Assembly: GCF_051195215.1 (NCBI RefSeq)
Contig: NZ_JBNAZM010000019.1
Coordinates: 1 to 64,000 of the forward strand
Length of the DNA: 64,000 nt
Direction: 5' to 3'
Source: Arhodomonas sp051195215
GTDB taxonomy: Bacteria > Pseudomonadota > Gammaproteobacteria > Nitrococcales > Nitrococcaceae
Shown in pieces: positions 1 to 9,800 of this stretch. The number at the start of each line of letters is the position of its first letter. The first letter of the stretch is position 1. The notes under the pieces are model-generated. The model did no database searches and was not told the DNA's origin. It saw nothing but the letters and a program-made list of their open reading frames with translations. The position numbers and the translations under genes were made by a program.

Positions 1-94
1 ACTAGTGCAGTCGTTCTTCCGTCACCCGGCCTGCCGATACACAATCGAACCTGACATTACTTTCTAAAAGATTAGTATTTCATCTTTCCACTCG

Positions 95-3000
95 TCAGGA
101 AAACGTCTGGCGGAACTCTTCGTAATCCTTTTCCGGAGTGAACGTCACGTCCTCACCAAGCGCTTCAAAATGCTTTTCCCCACATTGAATCTTGGCTTTC
201 TCGGAAGGACGGAGCGCATCGCTGAACAGGTCGCCCTTGGTCTCCACTACGAAATACAGTCGTTCCTTACCACGAACGTCGACCACCACCGCCCAGTCGG
301 GATTGTAGCTGCCCAGCGGCGTGTCGATGCGGAACCACCATGGCAGTTTGGCGTAGACCTTGACCTCGTCGTTGCGCTCAAACGCTTCCGCGAAATTGGC
401 TTCCACGTCGGAGTCATAAACCACGTGGTCGTAGACCGACTTCTCGCTCTCGATCATGTTGCGGCTGAGGTAGCCGAACAGCTCCTCCTCCTCGAACAGC
501 TCCTGAGCATAGAAGTGGTCATCACCGATCTTCTGGTATTTGATGTCGTCCACGATGAACAGCCGCATCTGACGGCGTATGATCTCCAGCACCTGCTCGA
601 TGAATTTCTGCGGATTGTCACGGAAATCCTCCAACCTCTCACTGCGCACCAGAATTTCCACCAGCGTGCGTCGCGTCAGGTTGGTCTCGTTTTGCAGGAA
701 TCCGACAATGTCCGGAAGCTGGAAGTCACGAGCATCATAGGTAGCGGCAGCCTCCTTGACGGCCTCGGCATCCACCCCACCCCGGTTCACATCCAGCCGT
801 GCCGTGCGGGTGACGAAACGGGCCTTGCCCACCCGGAGATTGTCGCGGATCTCTTCGGCGCAGCGCTCGATCAATGCCGCGGTGTCGAAATCCACCCGAT
901 ACGTGGTGTGGTGCTTGATGCGATCCCAGAGCGCCTTGAAGTCGTCGCTCAGGTATACCGCCTTGTTCAGCTGCACCTTACGCCGGTCGTCCTTGTTCTG
1001 AATGTTCAGACGGCCGGCGACCTTGCGTAGCAGACCGGCAATGGCGTCAGCCTGCTCAACCGCCTCCTCGGGCAACGAAAGCGCACCACTTTTCAGGTCC
1101 TGTCGCAGGCTGTCCTGCACCTTGCCCCTGGCGTCGATATAGCCCTGTTCGTGGAGGTGCGTCCAGACATTTTCGGACGCCCCGACCCCGAAATAACCGG
1201 ATTCGCCTTCGACGCCTTCCACGGGCATACCCGCGAAGAGATGCTTCTCCACCACGCCGAAGCGGATGCCCTCTTCCTGCTCGATCTCCGTCTGGAGCTG
1301 TCGGGCGAAATCCTCATAGGACTCGTTGGCCATGACGGTGAGGGTATTCACGTCGAAGCCATGCACTCGCTCGCCATCCTGGTTCACGGCCAGCCGTAGC
1401 CCACGCCCGATCTCCTGACGCTTCTTCATGGTGGAGCGGGTTTCGTTCAGCGTGCAGATCTGGAAAACGTTGGGGCTGTCCCAGCCTTCCTTGAGCGCGG
1501 AATGGGAGAAGATGAATTTCAGCCGGGACTCGAAACTCAGCAACCGCTCCTTGTCCTGCATGATGAGCTGGTAGGCGCTCTCATCGGCTTGCGTCTTGCC
1601 CTCGCCCCGGGAGTCCTTGAGCATGCCGCGGCCGCTGGCGTCCTTTTTCTTGTCCACGGCGAAGTAGCCGTCGTGGACGTCTTCCGACTCGGTCTCCAGG
1701 TCCACCTCGTCGAACAGGCTCCGGTACTTCGGCTTGCGGGCGGCCCGCACGTATTCCTCCTCGAACATGCGCGCGTACTTGCCCGGCTGCGGGTTACCGC
1801 CCTCGTCGTAGACCCGGTAGTTGGACACCCGGTCGATGAAGAACAGGCTCAGCACCTTGATGCCCCGAGGGGTTAACTTCAGCTCCTTGTCCAGGTGCTC
1901 CTCGATGGTCTTGCGAATCTGCAACCGCTTGTATTCGTCGTCGTCCACCTGGCCGATGGCCTCGCCCAGGCGAACAATGTCTGGCTTACTGGTGAAGTCG
2001 ATGTACTCATTTTCACGTTCGCAGTAGATATCGTTAATAATGAAGCCGTCGTACAAGCTTCGTCCGCCGGCCACCTCCAGCAAGTCATCGCCCTGCCGAA
2101 CCCACTTGGCCTTGCGCGCGACCTTGCCGCCCTTCTGCAGCACGTCCAGCTCCACCCGGGCGCGGATCGGACTCTTGCGATTGTCCACTGCCAGCAGCTT
2201 CACGTACGCCTTGTTGTGGCTGTCCTGCACCTCGATGCCGGCCACCTCGATCTGCTTGACCAGCTTGCGCTCGTAGGCGTCCACGGAGTCGAGCCGGTAG
2301 AGCATGTGGAGCTTGTCGAGATGTGTCGCAGAGTAGCGGAGGGTGCACAGCGGGTTCAGCGAGCGGATGGCCTCCCGGCTCTTGTCCGTGGTCGCGACGC
2401 TTTGCGGCTCGTCGATAATGACCACGGGGTTGGTGGCCTGGATAAACTCGATGGGCTTGTTGCCGGTCATCCGGTCGTGAGGGCGGTGAATGATGTTCGC
2501 CTTGTCCTCGCGCTCCGGGTCCACGAAACTGCGGCGGAAGGCGTCGATGTTGATCACCATGATCTGGATAGTGTCGCTGGTGGCGAAATTACGCACCTGG
2601 CCCAGCTTCTGGGAATCGTAGACGAAGTAGTCGAAGGGGGCGTTGTCATACAGCGCCTTGAAGTGCGGCTCGGTCATTTGGAGCGACTTGTACACGCCCT
2701 CCTTGATGGCCACCGACGGCACCACGACGATGAACTTGGTGAAACCGTAGCGTCGGTTCAGCTCGAATATCGTGCGCAGGTAGACGTACGTCTTCCCGGT
2801 GCCGGTCTCCATCTCCACGGTGAAGTCCAGCGAGTCCAGCTCAGTGGATGGCGCCAAGCCATTGCGAAGCTGAATGTCCCGCACGTTGTCCAGGATGTCC
2901 TCTTCCAGAAGCCGCAGCCGGTTACCCACGCCTAGATCGCCGCTTTCCTGGCCGAAGCTCATGGCCATCTGGGGCTCGCCGCGCAACGGGGCCACGGTGA

Positions 3001-3097
3001 AGTTCGTCTGACAGACTTCCTGGCCCTCGAACACGTCGGCCACCGCGTTTATGGCCTCGCGCTGATAGTCGAGATCCGCGTCGAACTGGATCTTCAT
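95..3097 (-). CDS. res: Type III restriction enzyme Res subunit (helicase/endonuclease)
   Basis: This is the ATP-dependent translocase and nuclease subunit of a type III restriction-modification system, which cuts DNA together with the Mod subunit encoded two genes upstream. Seen: a superfamily 2 helicase core with Walker A METGTGKT (residues 96-103), a Walker B-like IIDEPQS, the SATH segment after it, and a motif VI-like region QEIGRGLRLAV. Near the C-terminus a PD-(D/E)xK-type nuclease core is visible as NPDWAVVV followed by VETKGD, the usual arrangement in Res proteins. At 1000 aa the length is normal for the family. The start codon overlaps the stop of the RhuM-family gene by 4 nt (ATGA), so translation is probably coupled. 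It is the last gene of a five-gene operon. The roughly 94 nt downstream to the window edge hold nothing I can recognise. Function is well supported by motifs; the recognition sequence cannot be read from Res. Confidence 0.93.
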   Translation of the reverse strand: MKIQFDADLDYQREAINAVADVFEGQEVCQTNFTVAPLRGEPQMAMSFGQESGDLGVGNRLRLLEEDILDNVRDIQLRNGLAPSTELDSLDFTVEMETGTGKTYVYLRTIFELNRRYGFTKFIVVVPSVAIKEGVYKSLQMTEPHFKALYDNAPFDYFVYDSQKLGQVRNFATSDTIQIMVINIDAFRRSFVDPEREDKANIIHRPHDRMTGNKPIEFIQATNPVVIIDEPQSVATTDKSREAIRSLNPLCTLRYSATHLDKLHMLYRLDSVDAYERKLVKQIEVAGIEVQDSHNKAYVKLLAVDNRKSPIRARVELDVLQKGGKVARKAKWVRQGDDLLEVAGGRSLYDGFIINDIYCERENEYIDFTSKPDIVRLGEAIGQVDDDEYKRLQIRKTIEEHLDKELKLTPRGIKVLSLFFIDRVSNYRVYDEGGNPQPGKYARMFEEEYVRAARKPKYRSLFDEVDLETESEDVHDGYFAVDKKKDASGRGMLKDSRGEGKTQADESAYQLIMQDKERLLSFESRLKFIFSHSALKEGWDSPNVFQICTLNETRSTMKKRQEIGRGLRLAVNQDGERVHGFDVNTLTVMANESYEDFARQLQTEIEQEEGIRFGVVEKHLFAGMPVEGVEGESGYFGVGASENVWTHLHEQGYIDARGKVQDSLRQDLKSGALSLPEEAVEQADAIAGLLRKVAGRLNIQNKDDRRKVQLNKAVYLSDDFKALWDRIKHHTTYRVDFDTAALIERCAEEIRDNLRVGKARFVTRTARLDVNRGGVDAEAVKEAAATYDARDFQLPDIVGFLQNETNLTRRTLVEILVRSERLEDFRDNPQKFIEQVLEIIRRQMRLFIVDDIKYQKIGDDHFYAQELFEEEELFGYLSRNMIESEKSVYDHVVYDSDVEANFAEAFERNDEVKVYAKLPWWFRIDTPLGSYNPDWAVVVDVRGKERLYFVVETKGDLFSDALRPSEKAKIQCGEKHFEALGEDVTFTPEKDYEEFRQTFS

Positions 3098-4197
3098 CGA
3101 TCACTTCCCCCGTCATTCCCCCCGTCGCGCCCGGGGGACTTGCGCGCCAGATTCTCCAGCGCGCGCAACGTCTCTTCTTCGCCCGTGGCTTCCTTCAGCG
3201 CGCGCCGGCGCTCCTCGAAACGGGCATACTCGGCCTTAGCCTTCTTGTCGGCGGTGCTCTTGCGAACGCTACCGTGGCCGCTCAGCACGGCCCGGTCGTT
3301 GAAATCCAGAAACTGGTCCAGCTTCGCCTGCCAATCCTTCATGAAGACCTGTTTGCGCCGACTGGCCTGATCCTCGGCGAAATCCAGCCACATGGTCACG
3401 ATCCGGTTCAGGTTCGTGATCTCTTCGGCCCGCAGATAGTTCTTGGCCACCGTGACGTCGGCGGAGCGCACTTCGTCACCCTTCCAGCTCGCCAGGCCCA
3501 TGTTGGGTGCGGTGTGGTCGGCGCGGCTGTGAATCAGCTCCGGGGCCGTCTGCCCGGTGGCGGCATAGTGGAGTTTGTTCTGCGTGTGCTGGAAGAAGCG
3601 CTGGGTATCTTCGGCGCTGGGCTCGTAATCGGCCGCCAGGGCGAAGATCTCCCGCACCCGCAGGTACATCCGGCGCTCGCTGGCGCGGATGTCGCGGATA
3701 CGCTCCAGCAGCTCGTCGAAGTAGTCGGGCACGCCGGGTCCGGGCGGGTTGCGCAACCGCTCGTCGTCCATGGCGAAGCCCTTGGTGAGGTATTCCCGCA
3801 GCCGATCGGTGGCCCAGCGGCGGAACTGAGTGCCCCGGTGGCTGCGCACCCGGTAGCCGACGGCCAGCACGGCATCCAGGTTGTAGTGGGCTATCTCGCG
3901 GGAGACCTCACGCCCACCCTCCTGGCGAACTATTAGAAACTGTCTAATAGTTCGATCCCGATCCAGCTCACCGGACTCGAAGCAGGCGCGTAGGTGGGCG
4001 TTGATGGTCGGCACTGTGACCTGATACAGCTCAGACATCAGTGCCTGTGTCAGCCAGACCGTGTCGTCCTCGAACCGGCATTCGATGCGTGTCCTTCCAT
4101 CTTCCGTCTGATAGAACAGCACCTCGCCGGAGGCGGAGCGCACGTCGTCTTCCGGTTGTTCCAGCGCTCCTCGCTCGTCGTATTGATCATCGCCCAT
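3094..4197 (-). CDS. RhuM-family protein
   Basis: The product (367 aa) matches the RhuM ('virulence protein RhuM') family by its N-terminal block. Seen: a start like FYQTEDGRTRIECRF, then DDTVWLTQALMSELYQV, a middle block ending in EIAHYNLDAVLAVGYRV, and RGTQFRRWATDRLREYL; these segments are characteristic of the family. The biochemical role of RhuM proteins is not established. The family takes its name from a gene in a Salmonella pathogenicity island, and members are often found inside restriction-modification operons between the methyltransferase and restriction genes, exactly as here. The C-terminal third is charged and probably helical. The gene ends in a 4-nt overlap with res and begins 17 nt after mod stops, so it is clearly part of the operon. 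A perfect 10-bp inverted repeat lies inside the coding sequence at 3927-3953. I assign the family confidently but no function. Confidence 0.85.
   Translation of the reverse strand: MGDDQYDERGALEQPEDDVRSASGEVLFYQTEDGRTRIECRFEDDTVWLTQALMSELYQVTVPTINAHLRACFESGELDRDRTIRQFLIVRQEGGREVSREIAHYNLDAVLAVGYRVRSHRGTQFRRWATDRLREYLTKGFAMDDERLRNPPGPGVPDYFDELLERIRDIRASERRMYLRVREIFALAADYEPSAEDTQRFFQHTQNKLHYAATGQTAPELIHSRADHTAPNMGLASWKGDEVRSADVTVAKNYLRAEEITNLNRIVTMWLDFAEDQASRRKQVFMKDWQAKLDQFLDFNDRAVLSGHGSVRKSTADKKAKAEYARFEERRRALKEATGEEETLRALENLARKSPGRDGGNDGGSDR
3927..3953. repeat. 10-bp perfect inverted repeat inside the rhuM-like gene
   Basis: GAACTATTAG and CTAATAGTTC form a perfect 10-bp inverted repeat around a 7-nt spacer. 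The segment is AT-rich in an otherwise GC-rich gene and encodes part of the conserved TIRQFLIV stretch. It could form a short hairpin or be a binding site, but coding constraint alone might also produce it. Confidence 0.6.
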
Positions 4198-4214
4198 TGC
4201 CTATCCCTCCCTGG

Positions 4215-6113
4215 TCACAAGCTCTTCACGTCCTCGATGCCTGCCTGACGCAAAATCTGCACCGTATTGGTCTTGACCACGTCATCGGCGAAACCGGCGT
4301 CCTTGAACACCACCCGCATGACCTCCGGGGTCAGCTCGTCCTTCAGGGCGGCGATGCCGTTGACGACCTCAAGATCAGTGTTGTCCGCCAGGCAGACCAC
4401 CAGCGCACCGGCCCCTATGATGTAGACGGTTTTGCCGGCGATCTGGCGCTCCTCGATGGGCACGGCCAGATCCAGGCCGTATTTGAGGAGCAGCTCGTAG
4501 AGAACATCGCGCTCGGTGCGGTCGGATTTGATGTTCTCGACGGCATCGAAGAGGGAGGTCTTCAGATCGTTGGCGTTCGGGTCCCAGGGGCGGATGTTGC
4601 TAGCGCTAAGCTTGAGGACCTTGAAGCCCAGGTCCAGCTCAGCGGCACCTTCTGCCCCGTCGGGTTGTTCCTCGTGAATGGCCTCACCCGCCGCGCGAAG
4701 CCGGGCCTTGCCCATGTCGGCGATAGTAGAGTAGTCCTCGGCTTCCGTTCGCTCTGGGAGCTGGGCAAGCAGAAAGCGTCGGTTACCGCCGTCTTCGGCA
4801 TTGAGCTGCATGGTGGCATCGCCGACAGTCCCTGAACCAGAGAAAAAGTCCAGAACGATAGCTTCCTCAGTCGGTGTTGTGCCAATACGAAGCATCTGTT
4901 GTATCAATCGAACTGGCTTAGGAGTATCAAATACTGAATCGGAAGAGTCGAAATTGATACGTCGAAGCAACTCTTTCTTTGCTTCTTGCGTATGCCCAAC
5001 CTCATCGTATTTCCACAAAGTCTGGGGCACGCGACCACTCGATACTTCTTCTCGAAACCGTTTTACCGCGGGTTGGTTATCACCATTTCTCCCCCACCAG
5101 ATGCGACCATCCGCATCAAGTTCCTTAAACTTCTCTTCGGAATACACCCAGTATCGACCGGATGGCGGCCCCTCAATAACACGACCGCTCGGAGTCCTCA
5201 CTGAGTAAACTCCTTTGCTGTAATAATTTCGAGCGGACATTCCGTCGGCGCGCCAAGGGCCTCTTGGGTCATCATCAGGGTTCGAATAATGTGCGTCCTG
5301 GGCATCCGTTCGAGGTAGAAGCTCAGGCACCCAAGAGTCTGCCGAGCGGGAATAAACTACAACATAATCGTGATCTACCGAAAAATGCCGAGCGCTATTT
5401 TTTGGTGCGTAAACCTTCTGCCAAATAACAGAGGCGATAAAGTTTTCCGGCCCAAATATCTCGTCCATGATTTGCCGCAGGTTCTGCACCTCATGGTCGT
5501 CAATAGAAACGAAGATCACCCCATCATCCCGGAGCAGGTTCCGAGCCAACCTTAGCCGCGGATACATCATATTCAGCCAGTTCGTGTGATAGCGGCCGGA
5601 GGACTCGGAGTTGGCCGATACCTTGAAGCCCTGGTCATCGATCTGGCCGGTGTAGCGCAGGTAGGTATCCAGGTTGTCCTGAAAGCGGTCCGGATAGATG
5701 AACTCGCCGCCGGTATTGTAAGGCGGGTCGATGTAAATCATCTTCACCCGCTTGTGGTAGGACTTCTGCAGGAGCTTGAGCACCTCCAGGTTGTCCCCCT
5801 CGATGAACAGATTCTGCGTGCTCTCCCAGTTGACGGACTCCTCCGGGCAGGGGCGCAGGGTGCCGGCCGAGGGGGTCTGAGCGATCTGCCTGGCGCGGGC
5901 CTTGCCGTGCCAGGTGAAGCTGTAGCGCTCGCGCTGATCCTCCACATTGTCGCCAAGGATCTGCCGCAGCGCATCGAAGTCCACCTTCCAGCGCGGCCCA
6001 TCCCGGTCCGAGCCTTCGGTGAACGCGTCGGGGAAGAGCTCGCGGAGCTTGTCGATATTGTCCTGAACGATGTCCGGCGAGGCGCCGTCCTGCTTCGGGT
6101 CCAGCTTGTCCAT
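4215..6113 (-). CDS. mod: Type III DNA adenine methyltransferase (Mod)
   Basis: Mod recognises the target sequence and transfers a methyl group from S-adenosylmethionine to adenine N6; it also directs the Res subunit. Seen: the catalytic motif DPPYNTG at residues 129-135 comes before the SAM-binding motif FFSGSG at 423-428. This order is typical of beta-class N6-adenine enzymes, including type III Mod. The 632-aa length fits the family. The DNA between these motifs (about 4850-5560, residues roughly 185-421) is visibly lower in GC than both ends of the gene; this is where the target-recognition domain sits, suggesting exchange of that domain. Spacing of 18 nt from the DUF4391 gene upstream and 17 nt to the RhuM-family gene downstream places it in the operon. 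Homopolymer or tetranucleotide tracts that would mark phase variation were not obvious. Confidence 0.93.
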   Translation of the reverse strand: MDKLDPKQDGASPDIVQDNIDKLRELFPDAFTEGSDRDGPRWKVDFDALRQILGDNVEDQRERYSFTWHGKARARQIAQTPSAGTLRPCPEESVNWESTQNLFIEGDNLEVLKLLQKSYHKRVKMIYIDPPYNTGGEFIYPDRFQDNLDTYLRYTGQIDDQGFKVSANSESSGRYHTNWLNMMYPRLRLARNLLRDDGVIFVSIDDHEVQNLRQIMDEIFGPENFIASVIWQKVYAPKNSARHFSVDHDYVVVYSRSADSWVPELLPRTDAQDAHYSNPDDDPRGPWRADGMSARNYYSKGVYSVRTPSGRVIEGPPSGRYWVYSEEKFKELDADGRIWWGRNGDNQPAVKRFREEVSSGRVPQTLWKYDEVGHTQEAKKELLRRINFDSSDSVFDTPKPVRLIQQMLRIGTTPTEEAIVLDFFSGSGTVGDATMQLNAEDGGNRRFLLAQLPERTEAEDYSTIADMGKARLRAAGEAIHEEQPDGAEGAAELDLGFKVLKLSASNIRPWDPNANDLKTSLFDAVENIKSDRTERDVLYELLLKYGLDLAVPIEERQIAGKTVYIIGAGALVVCLADNTDLEVVNGIAALKDELTPEVMRVVFKDAGFADDVVKTNTVQILRQAGIEDVKSL

Positions 6114-6131
6114 GGTCTGCCTTGGTGTCGT

Positions 6132-6887
6132 CTAAAGCCCGGCGGTGGTCTGCCGGAGCTCTTGTTCCAGTTGCTTGATGCGGGTGTTCAGCTCCACCTG
6201 GCGGTTGAAGCGTGATTCTTTCTTGATCTCGGCCCGCAGCCGGGTGATTTCGCCTTCCAGCCGGTGGCATTCGGTGAGCATGTCACGCCGCTTCGCTTGC
6301 TGCTCGGCCCGTGACGGTACACGGAACTCGCCGGTGAGGCGGGCGCAGGCCAGTGCCAGAAGACGTTGATGCCATCCGTCGTAGAGCGCGTAGTAGTGAG
6401 TCTGGGGCTGTTGGGCCACCGCCAGGCTGTCCAGGAACGCCTGCTCCACCGCGTCCAGCGCACCGGGCGCCATCCAGCGGGTAGCCTGGATCTCTTCGGC
6501 CACCACCGCACCCTGCTCGGCCCGGCTGGCGCGCTTGTGGGCGGTGCTCACCGCGAACCGGTCATTGTGCACGAGGACCAGGAGCAGCGGATAGGGAATC
6601 GCCCGGTGGATGATCTCGGCCAGGCGCTGGGCACGTTTGGTCTCCCGAAGCTCGATCTCGACCACCGCCAGCTCCGGGTAGTCCCTTTCGTCGTCCTGAT
6701 AAGGGCTTACGGGCACGGTGCTGGGCTTGAGGGTGTACTGCCAGGTCACCGCCTCCACGTCGTCGGTAAACGCCCGGCGGTCCGCCGCCGACAGTTCGGC
6801 GTTCTCGAAGAAGAGCTTCTTGTAGACCCGCTTTCCCAGATGGGCCGCATCCGGCAGGGCCAGGTGTTCGTACACCGCGTGCATCAC
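6132..6887 (-). CDS. DUF4391 domain protein
   Basis: The 251-aa product matches the DUF4391 family: an N-terminal 'KRVYKKLFFENAEL' segment, a central block ending in HRAIPYPLLLVLV, and KRASRAEQ shortly after. No catalytic function is established for the family. The last 50 or so residues (EITRLRAEIKKES to the end) have leucine spacing expected of a coiled coil, so the protein may act as an adaptor. DUF4391 genes commonly lie beside an SNF2-type helicase and a type III Mod/Res pair, as here. Its start overlaps the stop of the SNF2 helicase gene by 4 nt and its stop lies 18 nt before mod, so the products are probably made together and may form one complex. The family call is firm; the function is unknown. 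Confidence 0.8.
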   Translation of the reverse strand: MMHAVYEHLALPDAAHLGKRVYKKLFFENAELSAADRRAFTDDVEAVTWQYTLKPSTVPVSPYQDDERDYPELAVVEIELRETKRAQRLAEIIHRAIPYPLLLVLVHNDRFAVSTAHKRASRAEQGAVVAEEIQATRWMAPGALDAVEQAFLDSLAVAQQPQTHYYALYDGWHQRLLALACARLTGEFRVPSRAEQQAKRRDMLTECHRLEGEITRLRAEIKKESRFNRQVELNTRIKQLEQELRQTTAGL

Positions 6888-9800
6888 ACCGCCTCGGCGC
6901 CGTCCAGGATGATGAGGTAGCTGACCACCTCGAAGTCATTCATGCCCTGGAAGCTGTCGCGGCTGATGACCGTGCCGCCGGGTCGGAACAGGCTCTCCAC
7001 GCCCCGCTCCTCCGCCTTGCCGGTGACGGCGGCCACGGCACGGGCCAGGAGCTCACGGTAATGGGCCATCTCCCAGCCGTCGCCGGTGGCGTGGTTGAAA
7101 CGGGCCACGGCCATGTCGTCCGGGTGGCCCCGACCCAGGGTCAGGCGCTTGAGGGCATCCAGAACGCGCCGGGTGTGGGTGAAGTTCATCCGCACCTCGC
7201 CGTCGTCGCCCACGTATACGAGGTAATGGGGCGCCAGGGGGTACGTCGGATCGCCCTGGACGCGGGCGTTCATGTTGCGCAAACAGAAGATCGCCCCCGG
7301 CCCCAGGTCTTCGCGCTCCACCAGATCGTCGATGGGCGTGACGGCGAAGGCGCCCAGGGGCATGCGCGCCAGGCGCTCGCCGTGCTCCTTGAGGTACTCG
7401 CCCAGGTCCATGCGGTAATCGTTAAGCGTGAGGTCCGTGATGGAGATACCGTCGGAGAGGTCCTCGATGCTGGGCACGTCGTTCTGTAGCTGGTGGAGCT
7501 GCCGCCGACGGTACTCCAGGTCGTTCATGGCATCGCCTTCGGCGTACTCGATGACGTTTTCCTCGCCGGTGGCGGAGATGTCCAGCAGCACCATCCGTCC
7601 GGCCACCCGGGCCTCCAGGTCGATGTACTCATCCAGCTCCATGTTCGGCCAGAAGTTGACCAGCTGGATGACGTCGTTGGTGGAGCCGAGCCGGTCGATG
7701 CGGCCGAAGCGTTGGATGATGCGCACCGGGTTCCAGTGGATGTCGTAGTTCACCAGGAAGTCGCAGTCCTGGAGGTTCTGGCCCTCGGAGATGCAGTCCG
7801 TGGCAATGAGGATATCGATCTCCGGCTGACCTTCGCCGGCGCGCTCCTTAGACACCGGCGAGAACGCGGTCAGGATGGACGGAATATCCCGCCGCAGGCC
7901 CGGAAGGGTGCTGCGGTTGCCGTGGGAGTGGCCGGTGACCTTGCCGCTGTGCAGGCCCAGCTCGTCCCGAGCCCACTCGGCGATCTGCTCGTAGAGGTAT
8001 TCGGCGGTATCCGCGAAGGCGGTGAATACCAGCACCTTGCGGTTGCGGGGGTTGATCGGGTTGCCCGCCTTCTCCCGGATCTGTTCCTTGAGTCCGGCGA
8101 GCTTGGCGTCCCGCTCGGCAGTGACGTCCCGCGCCTCGCGCAGCAGCTTGACCAGCTGCGCCTCGTCCTCCTCCAGCTCCTGGCGCCAGCGGACGCGGTC
8201 CACGTCCTGGATGAGCACCTTGACCTTGCTGCCCACCAGGTAAGGATCGAAGGCCTCGTCCTCCACCTCGATGTCCTCGATGCCCCATTCCTCGATGTCC
8301 GTGGCATCGTGATTGTTCAGCTTTTCCTTAAGCTCGCGTACGCCGCCCAGGAGCTTTTCGACGGTCAGCGCGAAGGCGTGGATGGAGCTTTCCATGCGCT
8401 TCAGCATGTTCACACGCATGAGGTGAATGAGGCTTTCCTCCCGGTCCATCTGCTTAAAGACCGAGCCGCCGGCCACCTGCATGTCGTACTTGCGGCTGTA
8501 CTCCTCCAATTTCTCCGGAAGGACGTACTTCAACGGCGCGTAGGCACTGAGATTGAGCCGGCGAATGTCGCGGTTGATCTCCCGCAGCTCCGGGAATCGT
8601 TCGGCTGTGTCGATGGGCGGGTAGAGATTCCGGGGGGAGAGGCGCTTCGGGAAGGCACCGATCTCGCCCATGTCGTAATACTTCTCGATGTGCTTGCGGG
8701 AGCGAGCGATGGTGAGGCGATCCAGCAGGCTGAAATAGTCGAAGTTCAGTGCCTCCAGCAGCCGCTCGGAAGTGCGCCGTTCCTCGCCTTCCCGTAGCCA
8801 GGCATTGAAACGCTTCTGGGCCTTGCCCAGCGTGTTGTCGATACTGGCGATACCCTCCGGGTACAGGGCGTCATCCCGCCCCTCCGTGATGAAGGCGATC
8901 TGGTTCTTCAGGTCGTTCATGCGGTTGTTGACCGGCGTCGCCGAGAGCATGAGCACCTTGGTCTTCACACCCGCCTGGATGATGTCACGCATGAGCCGGC
9001 CGTAGCGGGTCAGGCCATCCTTGCGCGGTGGGTTGTTGCGGAAGTTGTGGGACTCATCGATGACCACCAGGTCGTAGTTGCCCCAGTTGACCGTTTCCAG
9101 GTTGATCTCGCCGGACTTGCCGCTCTCGCGGGTGAGGTCGGTGTGGTTGAGCACATCGAAGTTGAAGCGGTCCTCCGCCAGGAGGTTACGGGTGTCATTG
9201 ACCGTGTAGAGGGTCCAGTTCTCGCGCAGCTTCTTGGGGGCCAGAACCAGCACTCTGTCGTTACGCAGCTCGTAGTATTTCATGATGGCCAGCGCCTCGA
9301 AGGTCTTACCCAGACCCACGCTGTCGGCCAGGATGCATCCGTTGAAGCGCTCCATCTTGTCGATGGCACCGAGCACACCATCTCGCTGGAAACGATAGAG
9401 TTTGTTCCAGACTACCGTGTCCTTGATGCCGGTTCGGGTCTTTATGATGTTTTCTTCGTCCAGCTCGCCGAGATAGTCGCGAAACAGACTGTGCAGCGTG
9501 AGATAATAGATAAGTTCCGGCGATTTACTCTCGTGGACATCCCGCAGCCGGCCGAGTAACTCCGCCTTGATATCCTTCACCGCATCCTGTTCATCCCAGA
9601 TACCGTCAAACCACTTCAGGAGCGCGTTCGTTACATCAGGTTCAGAGGACGCCGTGTTCATGTCGTACCCGGTTCCAGGGACACGACCTAGACCTACCGA
9701 AGTGAATTGCGAGCTGCCGTGAATGGCTAGTGTTTCACCGTCCGGATTGGAGACGTGAAAAAGGTTATGAGTGGCGGGCCGCAAAACAGTGCGGACCTGA

